Positions 39,419-50,767 of a stretch of 64,000 nucleotides of DNA are shown here, piece by piece. The stretch lies in the NCBI GenBank assembly GCA_034521835.1, contig JAXHMA010000003.1:310001-374000 (forward strand), in the 5' to 3' direction. The first letter of the stretch is position 1. Each line of letters starts with the position of its first letter. This DNA is from JAMQKA01 sp034521835 (GTDB lineage: Bacteria > Bacteroidota > Rhodothermia > Balneolales > Balneolaceae). The notes beneath the pieces were generated by a model. That model did not search any database. It worked only from the letters and a program-made list of their open reading frames with translations, and was not told where the DNA came from. The translations under genes were made by a program, and so were the position numbers.

Positions 39419-41324
39419 ATGAGAAAGACAAAACTGAATACCAGCATCAGCTCCTTATGTGTTTTCTTGATCTTGCTGGCAATGACGGGGCAGAATCTGC
39501 AGGCTCAGCAGCGCCATATGGAAAATATTGATCGCGGCGTGGTAGCCGTGCCTGATGATCAGGGCAATGCCTTTATTAGCTGGCGCCTGTTGGGAAATGA
39601 GCCCGTAGACCTGGCATTTAACGTGTACCGAACAGTTGCGAGTAATCAGCCCGAAAAGCTGAATAAGTCGCCCATAACCGACGTCACCTATTTTGTGGAT
39701 GAAGCATTGCCCCTGGATGAGCCGGATGTCTCCTACTTTGTAAGATCCATAATCAATGGCAAAGAGCGGGAGCCCAGCAGCCGGTATAAAGTCAATCCCG
39801 ACCAGCCTTACATTTCGGTTGGGGTTAATGTGCCGGAGGGATACACCTCCAACGACGCTTCGGTGGGCGACTTAGACGGGGACGGCCAGTATGAGCTCGT
39901 CGTGCATATGACGGGTCGCGCGCATGATAACTCCCATTCAGGCTTCACCGACGAACCGATATTAGATGCCTATGAGCTGGACGGAACCCAGCTTTGGCGC
40001 ATCAACCTGGGAAAAAATATTCGGGAAGGCGCCCACTACACGCAGTTTATTGTGTATGATCTGGACAGTGACGGCAAAGCGGAAGTAGCCTGTAAAACCG
40101 CCGATGGCACCGTGGATGGTGAAGGAAATGTGATTGGGGATCCGGACGCCGATCATCGTAATGATGAAGGCTATATCCTGAAGGGGCCGGAGTTCTTGAC
40201 AATTTTTGACGGCGAAACGGGCGGTGAATTGACGACGACCGACTACATCCCGCCGCGTCATCCGGATACGCTGAATCCCACCAGCGAGCAGCTTGATGAG
40301 CTCTGGGGTGATGGCTACGGCAACCGGATGGATCGCTTCCTGGCCGGAGTGGCCTACCTGGATGGCGAAAAACCCAGCCTGATTATGGCCCGTGGCTATT
40401 ACACGCGTTCGGTCATCGCTGCATGGAACTGGCGCGATGGAGAGCTGAAAAACATCTGGACGTTCGACACAGATGAGGGCTACCCGGAATACGCAGGACA
40501 GGGCAACCACAGCCTGAGTGTCGGGGATGTGGATGGGGACCAAAAAGATGAGATTATCTACGGTTCGGCTGTCATCGATCACGATGGCACCGGCGTCCAT
40601 ACAACAGGCATCGGTCATGGTGACGCCCTTCACTACGGGAACCTGGATCCCACGCATCCGGGGCAGGAGATATTCCACATACAGGAGCGTTTTGATGATG
40701 CCGGTGCAAACTTCCGGGCGGCTGAATCGGGCGATATTCTATGGAAAAAGCCGTCTGTTTCAGCCAGCGACGAGGGCGAAGGACCGGGACGCGGCCTGGC
40801 GGCAAACATTGATCCGCGCTATACCGGGGCTGAGATGTGGGTCCGCGGCGGGGGTATTGAAGGACTTTTCAATGCAAAAGGAGAGAAGATCTCTGACCAC
40901 AAACCTCAATCTTGCAACTTTGCGATCTGGTGGGACGGGGATCTTCAAAGGGAGCTGCTCAACAGCAATCGAATTACCAAATGGAACTGGAAAAATGAAC
41001 AAACCGAACTGCTGCTGGAGGCGGAGGGCTCAACATCAAATAATGGTACCAAATCAACGCCCACACTCAGCGCCGACCTGTTTGGGGATTGGCGCGAAGA
41101 GGTGATCTGGCGGGCCGAAAGAGGGGGAAGAGCTCCGAATTTATACAACCACTATTCCCACGGAGCATCGCATGCACACCTCGATGCATGATCCCACGTA
41201 TCGTATAGCTATCGCGTGGCAGAATGTAGCTTATAACCAGCCTCCGCATCCCAGTTATTATATAGGCCAGGATATGGAGCAGCCACCGGTCCCGAACATT
41301 CAAACTATTAGTAGCATGGATTAA
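39419..41324 (+). CDS. Rhamnogalacturonan lyase, PL11 (frameshifted)
   Basis: About 634 residues after removing one G from the G5 run at 41123-41127; the frame then reads ELRIYTTTIPTEHRMHTSMH and ends at TAA 41322-41324. Signal peptide (SLCVFLILLAMTGQNLQAQ). The beta-propeller repeats bear calcium motifs of the type DLDGDGQYE, DLDSDGKAE and DVDGDQKDE. RHMENIDRGVVAV at the start and GDWREEVIWR near the end are PL11 hallmarks. It cleaves the rhamnose-galacturonate backbone of pectin RG-I by beta-elimination, probably outside the cell or in the periplasm. Confidence 0.9.
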
Positions 41325-41394
41325 AGTCGAGGAGACCTTAAAATAGATTCTTAAACTTAATTCAGAACTTCACCTTAACCTTATCAGAATAGTT

Positions 41395-44357
41395 ATGCCA
41401 CTTCAATCAATAAAGAACGGAATCGTGATCGGGAGCGTAATACTGCTTGGAACGCTGCTTTTGGCATGTAGTACCACGCAGGAACAGGACGTAGAATGGC
41501 CGGAAATAACCAGCGAAAACAAACCGTGGACCCGCTGGTGGTGGATGGGCAGCACGGTTAATGAGCAGGATTTAACCGAGCGGATGGAGCAGTACGCGGC
41601 AGCCAATATTGGTGGTTTGGAGATTACCCCGATCTACGGCGTCTATGGGTACGAGGATCAATTTATCAACTTTTTGTCGCCCACCTGGATGGACCGGCTG
41701 GAGTACACGCTGGCGGAGGGCGACAGCTTGGGACTTGGCATAGACATGGCAACCGGAACAGGATGGCCTTTTGGCGGACCCTGGATTGAGCAAAATCATG
41801 CCTCCAAACGACTCTATTTTAATACGTATGAAATAACGGGGGGGAGCACGGTGAATCAACAAATTTCATATGTACAGGAGCCGTATTTAAGCTCGGTGGG
41901 CAACACCGTGTATGAACTGCATGGATTTTTAAGAGCCGAGGGAGAACAACCCAAAGGCACTGCAGAGCAGCCGCTGCGCAATCCGGAGAGCGACCCCATA
42001 GAGATATCAGAAATTGAACAGCCGATTTCCGCCAATGAGAACTTGCAGGCCCTGGCCTTATCACAAGTTCGTTTTGAACAGGAGCTGCCGCTGGCTGCCC
42101 TGATGGCCTATTCCGGGGATGGGGAGGTGCTGGATATTTCAGATCAAGTGGATGAAAACGGGAACTTGGAGTGGGATGCGCCAGCGGGATCATGGACGCT
42201 GTATGCTGTTTTTGACGGCTGGCATGGTAAGATCGTGGAGCGTGCCGCACCCGGCGGAGAAGGTTTTGTGATCGACCATTTTTCAGGTGAGGCTCTACAG
42301 CATTACCTGGCTGACATTTGATACGGCGTTTGCAGATAGAGATCTTTCATCACTGCGGTCCTTTTTTAATGATTCCTATGAGGTGGATGATGCCGAAGGG
42401 GAGGCAAACTGGACGCCCAATTTCTTTGAGGAATTTGAACAGCGCAGAGGGTATGATCTGAAACAACATCTGCCTGCTTTGCCGGGAGACCAAGAATCTG
42501 AGCAGGGGCAGCGAGTGCTTACCGATTATCGTGAAACTATTTCCGATCTTCTGCTTGAGGAGTTCACCCTGCAATGGGACGCCTGGGCTGATGAAAAGGA
42601 CGCGATGGTCAGAAACCAAGCCCACGGGTCACCTGCCAATATACTTGATCTGTATGCGGCCAGCGATATCCCTGAGACTGAGGGCACCGATATCTTACGG
42701 GCAAAGATGGCATCATCCGCCGCCAATGTGACTGGCAAGCCACTGATATCTGCAGAAGCGGCGACCTGGCTAAATGAGCATTTCCGATCGAATCTGGCAG
42801 ACGTCAAAAAGGCGGTCGACCGCTACTTTTTGAGCGGGGTTAATCATATGGTGTACCACGGCACGGCCTATTCACCGAGCGAAGAAACCTGGCCAGGATG
42901 GCTGTTTTATGCGGCTGTTCATTTCAACGAGCGGAACCCGTTTTGGGATCATTTCTCCGATTTTAACAGTTATGTAGCCCGAACGCAGTCGTTCCTGACA
43001 GTCGGGTCAGCCGGATAATGATGTGTTGCTTTACTATCCCATCCACGACCAGTGGGCGGAACAGGGCGGCGGACTTCTGCGTCATTTTGATGGCGGACTG
43101 GAGGAAGGGTTTGAGGGCACAACCCTGAAGCGAGCTGCCGACCACATGGTGGAACAGGGCTACTCATTCGACTTTATTTCCGACAGGCAACTGGCCGACA
43201 TCTCATATTCCGATGGTGAGCTTAGCGGCCAGGGACAATCATACCAGACGATTGTCGTGCCACAGAGTCAATTTATTCCACTGGAGTCTTTGGAAAAGCT
43301 AATCAATCTAGCTCAAAATGGTGCAGAAATCGTGCTTTTAGGTGGGGTGCCTGAAGGCGTGCCGGGGCTAGCGGAGCTGGAAAATCGCCAGGAACAGTAC
43401 CAAAAATTGATAGATCAGCTACAGTTTTCGCAAGTCTCTTCTATGAATGTCGCCTCAGTTGGTGATGGCCGCATTTTGAGGGGAGATGAACTTGATCCGC
43501 TGCTGGAGTCTGTCGGGGTTTTTCGTGAGCAGATGGTGGACCAGGGCCTGCAGTACGTGCGTCGTTCTTATGAACATGGGCATACCTACTTTATCACAAA
43601 TTGGGGAGAAGAACGGGTAGATGCCTGGATCCCACTCACAAAATCAGCGAGTTCGGGAGTGATTTATGATCCCATGCAGCAGAATGCCGGGGTCGCACAA
43701 GTGCGCTCCACCAACGAAGAGGGCTCCGAGGTGTACCTGCAGATTGATGCTGAAGAATCCATTATCCTAAGAACCAGTAACGGTTCGTGGAACGGTCCCG
43801 CACATGAGTATACGGAGCAGGCCGGTGAACCGGTAGAGCTTTCAGGCGAATGGACGATCAGTTTTACCAAGGGCGGCCCCGAACTGCCATCCGAAATTAC
43901 AACAGATACGCTTGGCTCATGGACTAATTATGGAGAAGCGTACCAGCATTTTTCAGGAACGGGCAGCTACCGTATTGAGTTTGATCGCCCAGCTGATCAC
44001 CAGGGCGACTGGAATCTGAACTTGGGTGATGTCCAGGAAAGTGCTACGGTATATCTTAATGGAGAAAAGCTCGGTACGGCAATCGGGCCCGTGTTTGATC
44101 TTCATATTGATTCCGAGCAATTACAGGATCAGAATATGCTGGAGGTTGAAGTGGCCAACTCCATGGCCAACCGGATTATCTGGATGGAACAGGAGGGAAT
44201 GACCTACAAAAAATTCTATAACGTTAATTTCCCGGCCTATCTCGGGCAAAATCGCAATGAGATGGGGCTGTTTGATCCCTCCGGCTGGGATCCCATGGCA
44301 TCAGGACTCATGGGACCGGTTACATTAACGCCTGTAAATGAGAAAAGCTGGGAGTAG
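41395..44357 (+). CDS. GH106-like alpha-L-rhamnosidase (two frameshifts)
   Basis: About 986 residues if one extra base near 42316 and one near 43007 are removed (…HYLADFDTAFADRDLSSLRS… and …TVGQPDNDVLLYYPIHD…). A lipoprotein signal with LLLACSTT starts it. The barrel segment NKPWTRWWWMGSTVNEQDLT, IGGLEITPIYGVYGYE and DMATGTGWPFGGPWI are typical of GH106. The ending includes a jelly-roll domain (ATVYLNGEKLGTAIGP). It would release L-rhamnose from pectin side chains or RG-I fragments, acting after PL11. It shares a bidirectional terminator-like hairpin with the SDR gene that ends at 44390. Confidence 0.85.
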
Positions 44358-44373
44358 GTTCCTGGCCCAGCTT
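44345..44373. terminator. Bidirectional terminator-like hairpin
   Basis: AAGCTGGG (44345-44352) pairs with CCCAGCTT (44366-44373) around a 13-nt loop, between the convergent GH106 and SDR genes and overlapping the GH106 stop. A-rich and T-rich flanks allow use in either direction. Confidence 0.5.
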
Positions 44374-44389
44374 ATATTGGATTTGATGG

Positions 44390-45176
44390 CTAGGTGATTG
44401 CGCGGTCCAGGTGTACATAGCCGCCATCCACATGCACAAACTGGCCGGTGGTGTGAGAAGCACGCTCCGAAATAAAGAAAAAGGACTGTGTCGGCCACCT
44501 CGTCTGGGGTAGTCATCCGTTTTTTGAGGGGGATTTTAGCGGTGATTTCGCTCTTTTTAGTTTCGGGATCGTCGAAATTTTCGAGCCACTGTTCGTAGCC
44601 CGGGGTCCATGATTCGGCAATGACAATTGCGTTCACCCGGATTTCATATTCACGGAGTTCCAGGGCCCACTCCCGTGTAAGGGCAAGGACTCCCCCTTTG
44701 GCCGCCACATAACCCGACGTTTTTCCCTGGCCGGTAAGCGCCACTTTGGAAGCGATATTAATGATAGGCCCGGAGGATTTCTTAAGAAAGGGAAGGGCCG
44801 CTTTGGTTACCGCGAAAAAGTGAACCAGGTTTAGCTTGAGGGAGTTGATAAAATCTTCATAGGAATGGTCAAATCCCACACCATCGTTGATGCCTAGGTT
44901 ATTCACAAGTCCCTCGAGCCGGCCATAGTGATCGGTAGCCTGGTCGACGGCATTCTGGCATCCTTCGGGCGTTGTCAGGTCAGCTTCTACAAAAAGTGCG
45001 GTGTGACCCTCATCCCAAAGCTCCTGCTCCATCTTCTTTCCCCGGGAATGTTTATCTACGATTACAGGAATACCACCCTCTGCTACAATGTGACGTACAA
45101 TCGTTTCGCCAATACTGCCCGGCAGACCTGCGCCCCCCGTTACCATGATCACCTTGTCGTTAAGCTGAAGATCCAT
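44390..45176 (-). CDS. Short-chain dehydrogenase, probable L-fucose dehydrogenase (frameshifted)
   Basis: About 261 residues when one base is removed from the A5 run at 44478-44482 (T5 on the coding strand); then LFFISERASHTTGQFVHVDG and DRAIT end the protein. The Rossmann start is MVTGGAGLPGSIGETI, an SDR glycine motif with a two-residue insertion. The catalytic Y-x-x-x-K is in SGYVAAKGG. Together with the lactonase, fuconate dehydratase, second SDR and FAH enzyme nearby it supplies the missing oxidation of L-fucose to L-fuconolactone. The sugar specificity is inferred from context. Confidence 0.72.
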
Positions 45177-45368
45177 TTATCCCTGTGAATTAAAATTATC
45201 AAGAAAGAATTTACGTGTACGGAACACGGTATTTCTGGGTGCTCTCTTTTTTTGTAATACCAGGTTACTGTTTTTATAAGGAAGACAGTGCGTTTGACAT
45301 ACACAATCCGATGAGCAAATATAATCCCCTAAAAAATAAATTCCACGCCTGCTAATTGCTATTGACAT

Positions 45369-46127
45369 CTACTGTGCGGTCCAGCCGCCATCAACCACCA
45401 TTTCGGCACCATTGGTAGATCCCGCCTCATCGGAGGCGAGGTATACGGCCATGGAGGCTACCTCTTCGGGGGAAACGAGTCGGCCGTGGGGCTGCCGCTC
45501 TTTCATGGCCTGGCGGGCTTTTTCAGGGTCGTCATATCGCTGGATAATACGATCCACCCAGGGGGTATCTACGGTGCCGGGAGCGATGCAATTGACGCGA
45601 ATGCCCTCACCGGCGTAATCGGCCGCAGCCGCCCGGGTCAGAGAAGTTACGCCACCTTTAGCTGCACAATAGGCTGCCCGTTCTTTTACGCCCACAATGG
45701 CTGCTACAGAGGAGATATTAACAATAGCTCCTCCGTTGCCCTTCTTCAGCTCCGGGATTGCATATTTGATCCCAAGAAAGGTGCCCTTCAAGCAAATGTC
45801 TATTACCTTGTTCCATTCTTCCTGGGTCGTCTCGTGTGTTTGTGCCGCTACGCCAAAACCGGCATTGTTTATCATCACATCGAGCCCACCCCACGTTTCG
45901 TCGATATATTTTATGGCACGTTCAAAATCGGAGGCTTTGGTAACATCCAGCGGGTGGCTGTGCGCGTTGGCAGAGCCGGTTTCCTCTGCTGCCTTTTTGG
46001 CTTTTTCACCATCCAGATCGGTGAACAAAACATAGGCCTCTTCGTTAATAAATCGTTGTGCAATAGCCTTGCCGATTCCCGACGCGGCCCCGGTTACAAT
46101 AACCCGCTTATTTCTCAATCTGCTCAT
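45369..46127 (-). CDS. Short-chain dehydrogenase, probable 2-keto-3-deoxy-L-fuconate dehydrogenase
   Basis: 252 residues, intact SDR. VIVTGAASGIGKAIAQRF binds NAD(P), NNAG follows, and the catalytic motif is S...YCAAKGG. The FTDLDGEKA region after beta2 carries an Asp that favours NAD+. It starts 3 bp after the FAH-hydrolase stop on the same strand, so the two are cotranscribed. It would oxidise 2-keto-3-deoxy-L-fuconate to the 2,4-diketo acid that FAH cleaves. The order of genes matches this step. Confidence 0.8.
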   Translation of the reverse strand: MSRLRNKRVIVTGAASGIGKAIAQRFINEEAYVLFTDLDGEKAKKAAEETGSANAHSHPLDVTKASDFERAIKYIDETWGGLDVMINNAGFGVAAQTHETTQEEWNKVIDICLKGTFLGIKYAIPELKKGNGGAIVNISSVAAIVGVKERAAYCAAKGGVTSLTRAAAADYAGEGIRVNCIAPGTVDTPWVDRIIQRYDDPEKARQAMKERQPHGRLVSPEEVASMAVYLASDEAGSTNGAEMVVDGGWTAQ

Positions 46128-46130
46128 ATA

Positions 46131-46972
46131 TTATACCTCTACGACTTTATTATTCAGTTCGCCAATTCCTTCAATCCAGGTTTTAACCCTGTCGCCCTCT
46201 TTAAGAAAAATAGGCGGTTTTCGGCTGAATCCCACACCCTGTGGCGTGCCGGAAGCGATGATATCACCCGGATTAAGCGTGAACGAATGAGAAAGTGTAG
46301 AAACCAGGTCTGCCACGCTGAAAATCATATCTTTGGTGTTTGCCTCCTGAAGCACGTCCCCGTTGACGCTACAGCTAATATCAATAGCTTGCGGATCCTT
46401 TATATCATCAGCAGTGACAATGACCGGTCCCATGGGACAAAACGTATCCAGTGACTTGCCTCGGACCCACTGCCCATCGGCAAATTGCAGGTCGCGGGCC
46501 GAAATATCGTTGATCACCGTATAGCCGAACACGTGAGAGAGCGCTTCTTCTTTGGAAATATTCTCGGCCCGCTTGCCAATCACCACGCCCAGCTCCACTT
46601 CGTAATCCACCTCTTCAGTAAGATCAGTGGAAATCTCAATCGGATCGGCAGGCCCGGTGATGGAACTTGTAAACTTGGTAAAGACGAGGGGATGCTCCGG
46701 GATGTCCATCTCTGACTCATCGGCGTGCTCCATGTAATTCAGCCCGATAGCCACAATTTTAGAAGGAGAAGCAAGGGGGCGTCAATATTCTCTGGCTTCA
46801 CAGAAGTTCCCTCATCTGCATCTCCCAATGCTTCTTTAATTTTGTCCAGTGCTTTATCGCCCGACTGGATCAAGTGCATCAACGAACCGTCAAATCCAAG
46901 ATTAATCAATGGTATGCTTTTTCCATCAACAATGGCTACTGCACCGATCTGTTTTAGTGTGGCTAATTTCAC
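46131..46972 (-). CDS. FAH-family hydrolase, probable 2,4-diketo-3-deoxy-L-fuconate hydrolase (frameshifted)
   Basis: About 280 residues after adding one base at the G5 run 46775-46779 (C5 on the coding strand), giving IDAPLASPSKIVAIGLNYM. It starts at GTG 46970-46972 with a strong AAGGAG 8 nt upstream. The fumarylacetoacetate-hydrolase fold is clear: YEVELGVVIGKRAENI, GYTVINDISARDLQ and GDIIASGTPQGVG with the metal-binding acids. It cleaves the diketo acid to pyruvate and L-lactate, ending the non-phosphorylative fucose route. It is followed by the SDR gene. Confidence 0.8.
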
Positions 46973-47270
46973 AGTTATGACTCCTTAAAAATTGAACGAT
47001 ATTAAAATGAGTTGGGAATTAAATAATGCAAGAAATAGACAGTCGAAAAAACCGATTTAAACATAAAAAGATGAACCACCAAATTCAGAGCCTATGTGGG
47101 CTTATTTTAAGGAATTAACAGCTAAAGTTTGTATTCTTAGCTGGGTTTAATTGAAGGGTATAAATTATATAGGGATGTGAATTAGCTCTTCCCCCGGGGA
47201 AGTAGCTGATATTATGTTGTGAAGCTTCATCACTTATAACATTAATTCGGGATTTTAGGATAATTAATTT
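46973..47270. promoter_or_regulatory. Divergent promoter region between the FAH and Nramp genes
   Basis: 298 bp between two divergent transcription units. It contains CTTCCCCCGGGGAAG (47188-47202), a 7-bp inverted repeat, and GTTGTGAAGCTTCATCAC (47216-47233), an 18-bp imperfect palindrome (7 of 9 positions match) 38 bp before the Nramp ATG. Either could bind a regulator of the sugar genes. No regulator gene is in the window. Confidence 0.35.
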
Positions 47271-48640
47271 ATGGATGAATCGACGAATGGTCGCCCGCGG
47301 GATCCGTACCTGTTAACGGAGGATGATATCAAGGAACCTCCCACTACCTTTTTGGAGACGTTAAAATATCTTGGACCCGGATTTGTGTTATCCGCCGCCA
47401 TTGTAGGTTCGGGAGAGTTAATAGCAACGACCACACTGGGAGCAAGGGCCGGTTTTGTAACCTTTTGGGTAGTGATACTAAGCTGCCTTGTGAAGGTGAC
47501 TCTTCAACTTGAGTTCGGCAAGCACGCCATTAGCACGGGCGAAACGGTGATGACAGCCTTCAACAAATTGCCGGGCTGGAACTTCAGAGCCATTAATTGG
47601 TCAATCTGGACATGGTTATTTATCCAAATATTCAAACTACTGCAGGTCGGAGGTATTGTCGGCGGAGTGGCCATTACACTGAATATTGTTTTCCCATCGG
47701 TAAATGTAACCATATGGACCGCAATAACAACGGTTGCGGCATCGCTGCTGGTTTTCCGTGGATACTACACTTTCGTAGAGCGGTTTTGCCTGGTCATGAT
47801 CGCCTTTTTCACGGTGTTTACCTTCCTTTCGGTCTATTTTTTGCAATTTACCAGCTATGCGATCGGCTGGCAGGATATCCTGTTTGGACTGGAATTCAAC
47901 CTGCCGGCGGCAATGGTGGGGATAGCTATTGGCGCCTTTGGCATTACCGGGGTAGGCGGTGACGAGATTATGTATTATCATTACTGGTGCCTTGAAAAGG
48001 GCTATGCCGCCTATACGGGGCCCGTCGCCGAAAGCCCGGAATGGACCCGGCGTGCCAGGGGATGGATAAAGGTGATGTATTGGGATGCAATCTTGTCAAT
48101 GATTGTCTACACCCTGGTTACGGCCGCTTTCTACATTTTGGGTGCCGCCGTATTGCATGCACAAAATGTCGTTCCAGAGGGATATAGGATGATTGAGACT
48201 CTTTCTGGCATGTACACGGAAACAATGGGTGTCGGGGCTCAAAATGTGTTTTTGATTTGTGCTGTCGTGGTTCTTTTTTCCACCCTGTTTTCTGCACTGG
48301 CAAGCTGGACCCGCATCTTTTCAGATTGCTTCGGCACCCTTGGCGTATTTGATTTTTATGACATTGAGCAGCGCAGGAAGGCGATCGCTATTTTTGCATG
48401 GGTATTTCCCATACTGTGGGCCTTGCTGTTTCTCTTTATGCAGCTTCCGGTATTGATGGTAATTATTGGGGCTTTTTTACTTCCATATTACTTTTAATTG
48501 TAATATTTGCAGCCATCAACTTCAGGTATGCCCGATTGGATAAGCAATTAAAACCTGGCAGGATGTATGATATCGCCTTTTGGGTGAGTATAGTTGCGAT
48601 TTTACTGGCTGCTGTCTACAGTATCAGACAAGTTTTTTAA
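47271..48640 (+). CDS. Nramp family transporter (frameshifted)
   Basis: About 456 residues after adding one G to the G4 run at 48468-48471, which gives IIGGFFTSILLLIVIF. About eleven hydrophobic helices. The first unwound helix reads LGPGFVLSAAIVGSGELIATT; in true Mn/Fe Nramps the metal is held by a D-P-G-N motif here, and this protein has G-S-G-E instead. The second metal helix shows GITGVGGDEIMYY in place of the usual M-P-H-N. It is therefore a divergent, non-canonical member whose substrate may not be a metal ion. It is the first gene of the plus-strand fucose run. Confidence 0.75.
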
Positions 48641-48694
48641 CCAAAAATAGAGTATAGTTCTATCTCAAAGAATTCTAGATAAATATCATGAATT

Positions 48695-50743
48695 ATGAAT
48701 ATAGCTGATATCAGATCTCAAGGCCCGGTTTCTACACTTTTGTTGATAATACTGGCTCTGCTACTGGTTCAGACTTCACAGGCTTCTTCCTCAAATCCTT
48801 TGCCGGGGGATGAGATTCAAGCTGAAGAACCCGCACCAGCAACTAATATTCAGCTGCCGGCTCTTTTCAGCGACGATATGATGGTGCAGCGGAACCAGTA
48901 CATCCCCATCTGGGGCACTGCAGAACCGGGCGGGGTCGTAGAGGTGGTTATTGGGGATGATCACCAAAAAACGGTGGTTAATAAAAACGGCACCTGGAAG
49001 GTGGAAATGAACCCGTTGCCAGCAGGCGGCCCCTACACGATTGAGGTGATAGGAAAGCAGAGTATCACTTTTGAAAATGTGCTTTCCGGCGAAGTATGGG
49101 TAGCCTCGGGGCAGTCCAACATGGAGATGCCGCTGGCCGGATGGGGACAGATTAACAATTTCGAGCAGGAGATTGCCGCCGCAGATTACCCTGATATTCG
49201 CCTGCTGCAGGTACAAAACGCTACGAGTCCTACCCCCGTGAACGAGCTGGAAGTTGATGGCGGAAAGTGGCAGCTCTGTTCCCCCGAAACAATTCCAGAG
49301 TTTTCATCAACGGCTTACTTTTTTGCCCGCAATCTGCATAAGAACCTGGATATTCCAGTAGGCATTATCCACTCTTCCTGGGGTGGTACAGTAGCCGAGG
49401 CGTGGACCAGCAAACTTACATTGGAGGAGCATTTTCATGAGTTTGATGAGGCGATCACAGGGCTGCAAAACAGCGGGGAAGAGGGCAAAGAAGAAAAACA
49501 TTATGCCCCCGATGTGCTGGAAGATGAGCAAAAGGCACGGTCAATTGATCCCGGATTTAAAAATGGAGAGCCGGTGTTTGCAGAGGCATCATTCGGCGAC
49601 GAACATTGGCAAACGATGAGTTTGCCGACACTCTGGGAGGAGACCGAGCTGGGCGACCTTGACGGGGTGATCTGGTTTCGTAAAACGGTAGACATTCCCC
49701 AAAGCTGGACCGGCAATAACCTGCTGCTAAGCCTCGGTCCAGTCGACGATGCGGATATTACCTGGTTTAACGGGCAACGTGTCGGTTCGATGCAGAGTTA
49801 CAACCAGCCGCGCACCTACCAGATTCCCGGATCTCTTGTAAATGCGGGAGCCAATACCATCGCCATCCGCGTGCTTGATAATATGGGAGGTGGCGGCATC
49901 TATGGGGCGCCTGCACAAATGAGCCTGAAGCTGAATGAGCAGGATTCTTTAAAGCTGGCCGGCAACTGGAAATACAAGGTTGCAATCCCGGTTAAATCAA
50001 ATAATCCCAACCAGCCCACCGCGCTATACAATGCGATGATCCACCCGCTGATTCCCTACGCCATGCGCGGGGTGATCTGGTACCAGGGCGAAAGTAATGC
50101 GGGCCGCGCGTACCAATACAGGGATCTGTTTTCCAGGATGATTCAGGACTGGCGCACGAACTGGGGTGCCGGTAATTTCCCGTTTCTGTTTGTACAGCTG
50201 GCCAATTTTATGGATCGAAACGAGCAGCCAGTGGAATCGGAATGGGCCGAGCTTCGGGAAGCCCAGCTGATGGCGCTGTCGGAACCGAACACCGGCATGG
50301 CCGGGACGATCGATATCGGGAATGCCAAAGATATTCATCCTAAAAACAAACAGGATGTTGGTATGCGATTGGCCCTGAATGCACGTGCAACGGTATATGG
50401 GGAAGAGATCGCCTATTCGGGGCCTATTTATCGCCATATGGAAAAGATCGAAGGAAATAAAATTCGCCTGTCGTTTAAGCATGTAAACGATGGCCTGCAG
50501 GCCAAAGGATCGGATGAGTTGAAAGGATTTGCTGTAGCAGGCAAAGACCGGGAATTTTACTGGGCGGATGCTGAAATCGTTGGGGATAATGTGATCGTCT
50601 CAAGTTCTCAGGTTCCCCATCCCGTGGCGGTTCGTTATGGATGGTCGGCCAATCCGGCATGCAATCTGTATAATGGCGCAGGATTGCCGGCCTCTCCCTT
50701 CCGCACGGATGACTGGCCGGGGATAACTAAAGAAAATCAGTAG
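48695..50743 (+). CDS. Sialate O-acetylesterase-like exported esterase
   Basis: 682 residues, intact. Signal peptide (PVSTLLLIILALLLVQTSQAS). The SGNH/GDSL-type active site is split: GEVWVASGQSNMEMPL holds the nucleophile serine and IWYQGESNAGR the Gly/Glu block III. A beta-sandwich insertion lies between (TVDIPQSWTGNNLLLSLGPV). Members remove O-acetyl groups from sialic acid, xylan or pectin sugars. In this cluster deacetylation of a fucose- or rhamnose-containing glycan is likely. It follows the Nramp gene by 55 bp. Confidence 0.88.
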   Translation: MNIADIRSQGPVSTLLLIILALLLVQTSQASSSNPLPGDEIQAEEPAPATNIQLPALFSDDMMVQRNQYIPIWGTAEPGGVVEVVIGDDHQKTVVNKNGTWKVEMNPLPAGGPYTIEVIGKQSITFENVLSGEVWVASGQSNMEMPLAGWGQINNFEQEIAAADYPDIRLLQVQNATSPTPVNELEVDGGKWQLCSPETIPEFSSTAYFFARNLHKNLDIPVGIIHSSWGGTVAEAWTSKLTLEEHFHEFDEAITGLQNSGEEGKEEKHYAPDVLEDEQKARSIDPGFKNGEPVFAEASFGDEHWQTMSLPTLWEETELGDLDGVIWFRKTVDIPQSWTGNNLLLSLGPVDDADITWFNGQRVGSMQSYNQPRTYQIPGSLVNAGANTIAIRVLDNMGGGGIYGAPAQMSLKLNEQDSLKLAGNWKYKVAIPVKSNNPNQPTALYNAMIHPLIPYAMRGVIWYQGESNAGRAYQYRDLFSRMIQDWRTNWGAGNFPFLFVQLANFMDRNEQPVESEWAELREAQLMALSEPNTGMAGTIDIGNAKDIHPKNKQDVGMRLALNARATVYGEEIAYSGPIYRHMEKIEGNKIRLSFKHVNDGLQAKGSDELKGFAVAGKDREFYWADAEIVGDNVIVSSSQVPHPVAVRYGWSANPACNLYNGAGLPASPFRTDDWPGITKENQ

Positions 50744-50767
50744 AATAGGCATCAATCATATACTGTG

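Noticed and set aside
39962..40678. Open frame of 238 codons opposite the PL11 lyase
   Set aside because: Shadow frame caused by codon bias of the real gene.
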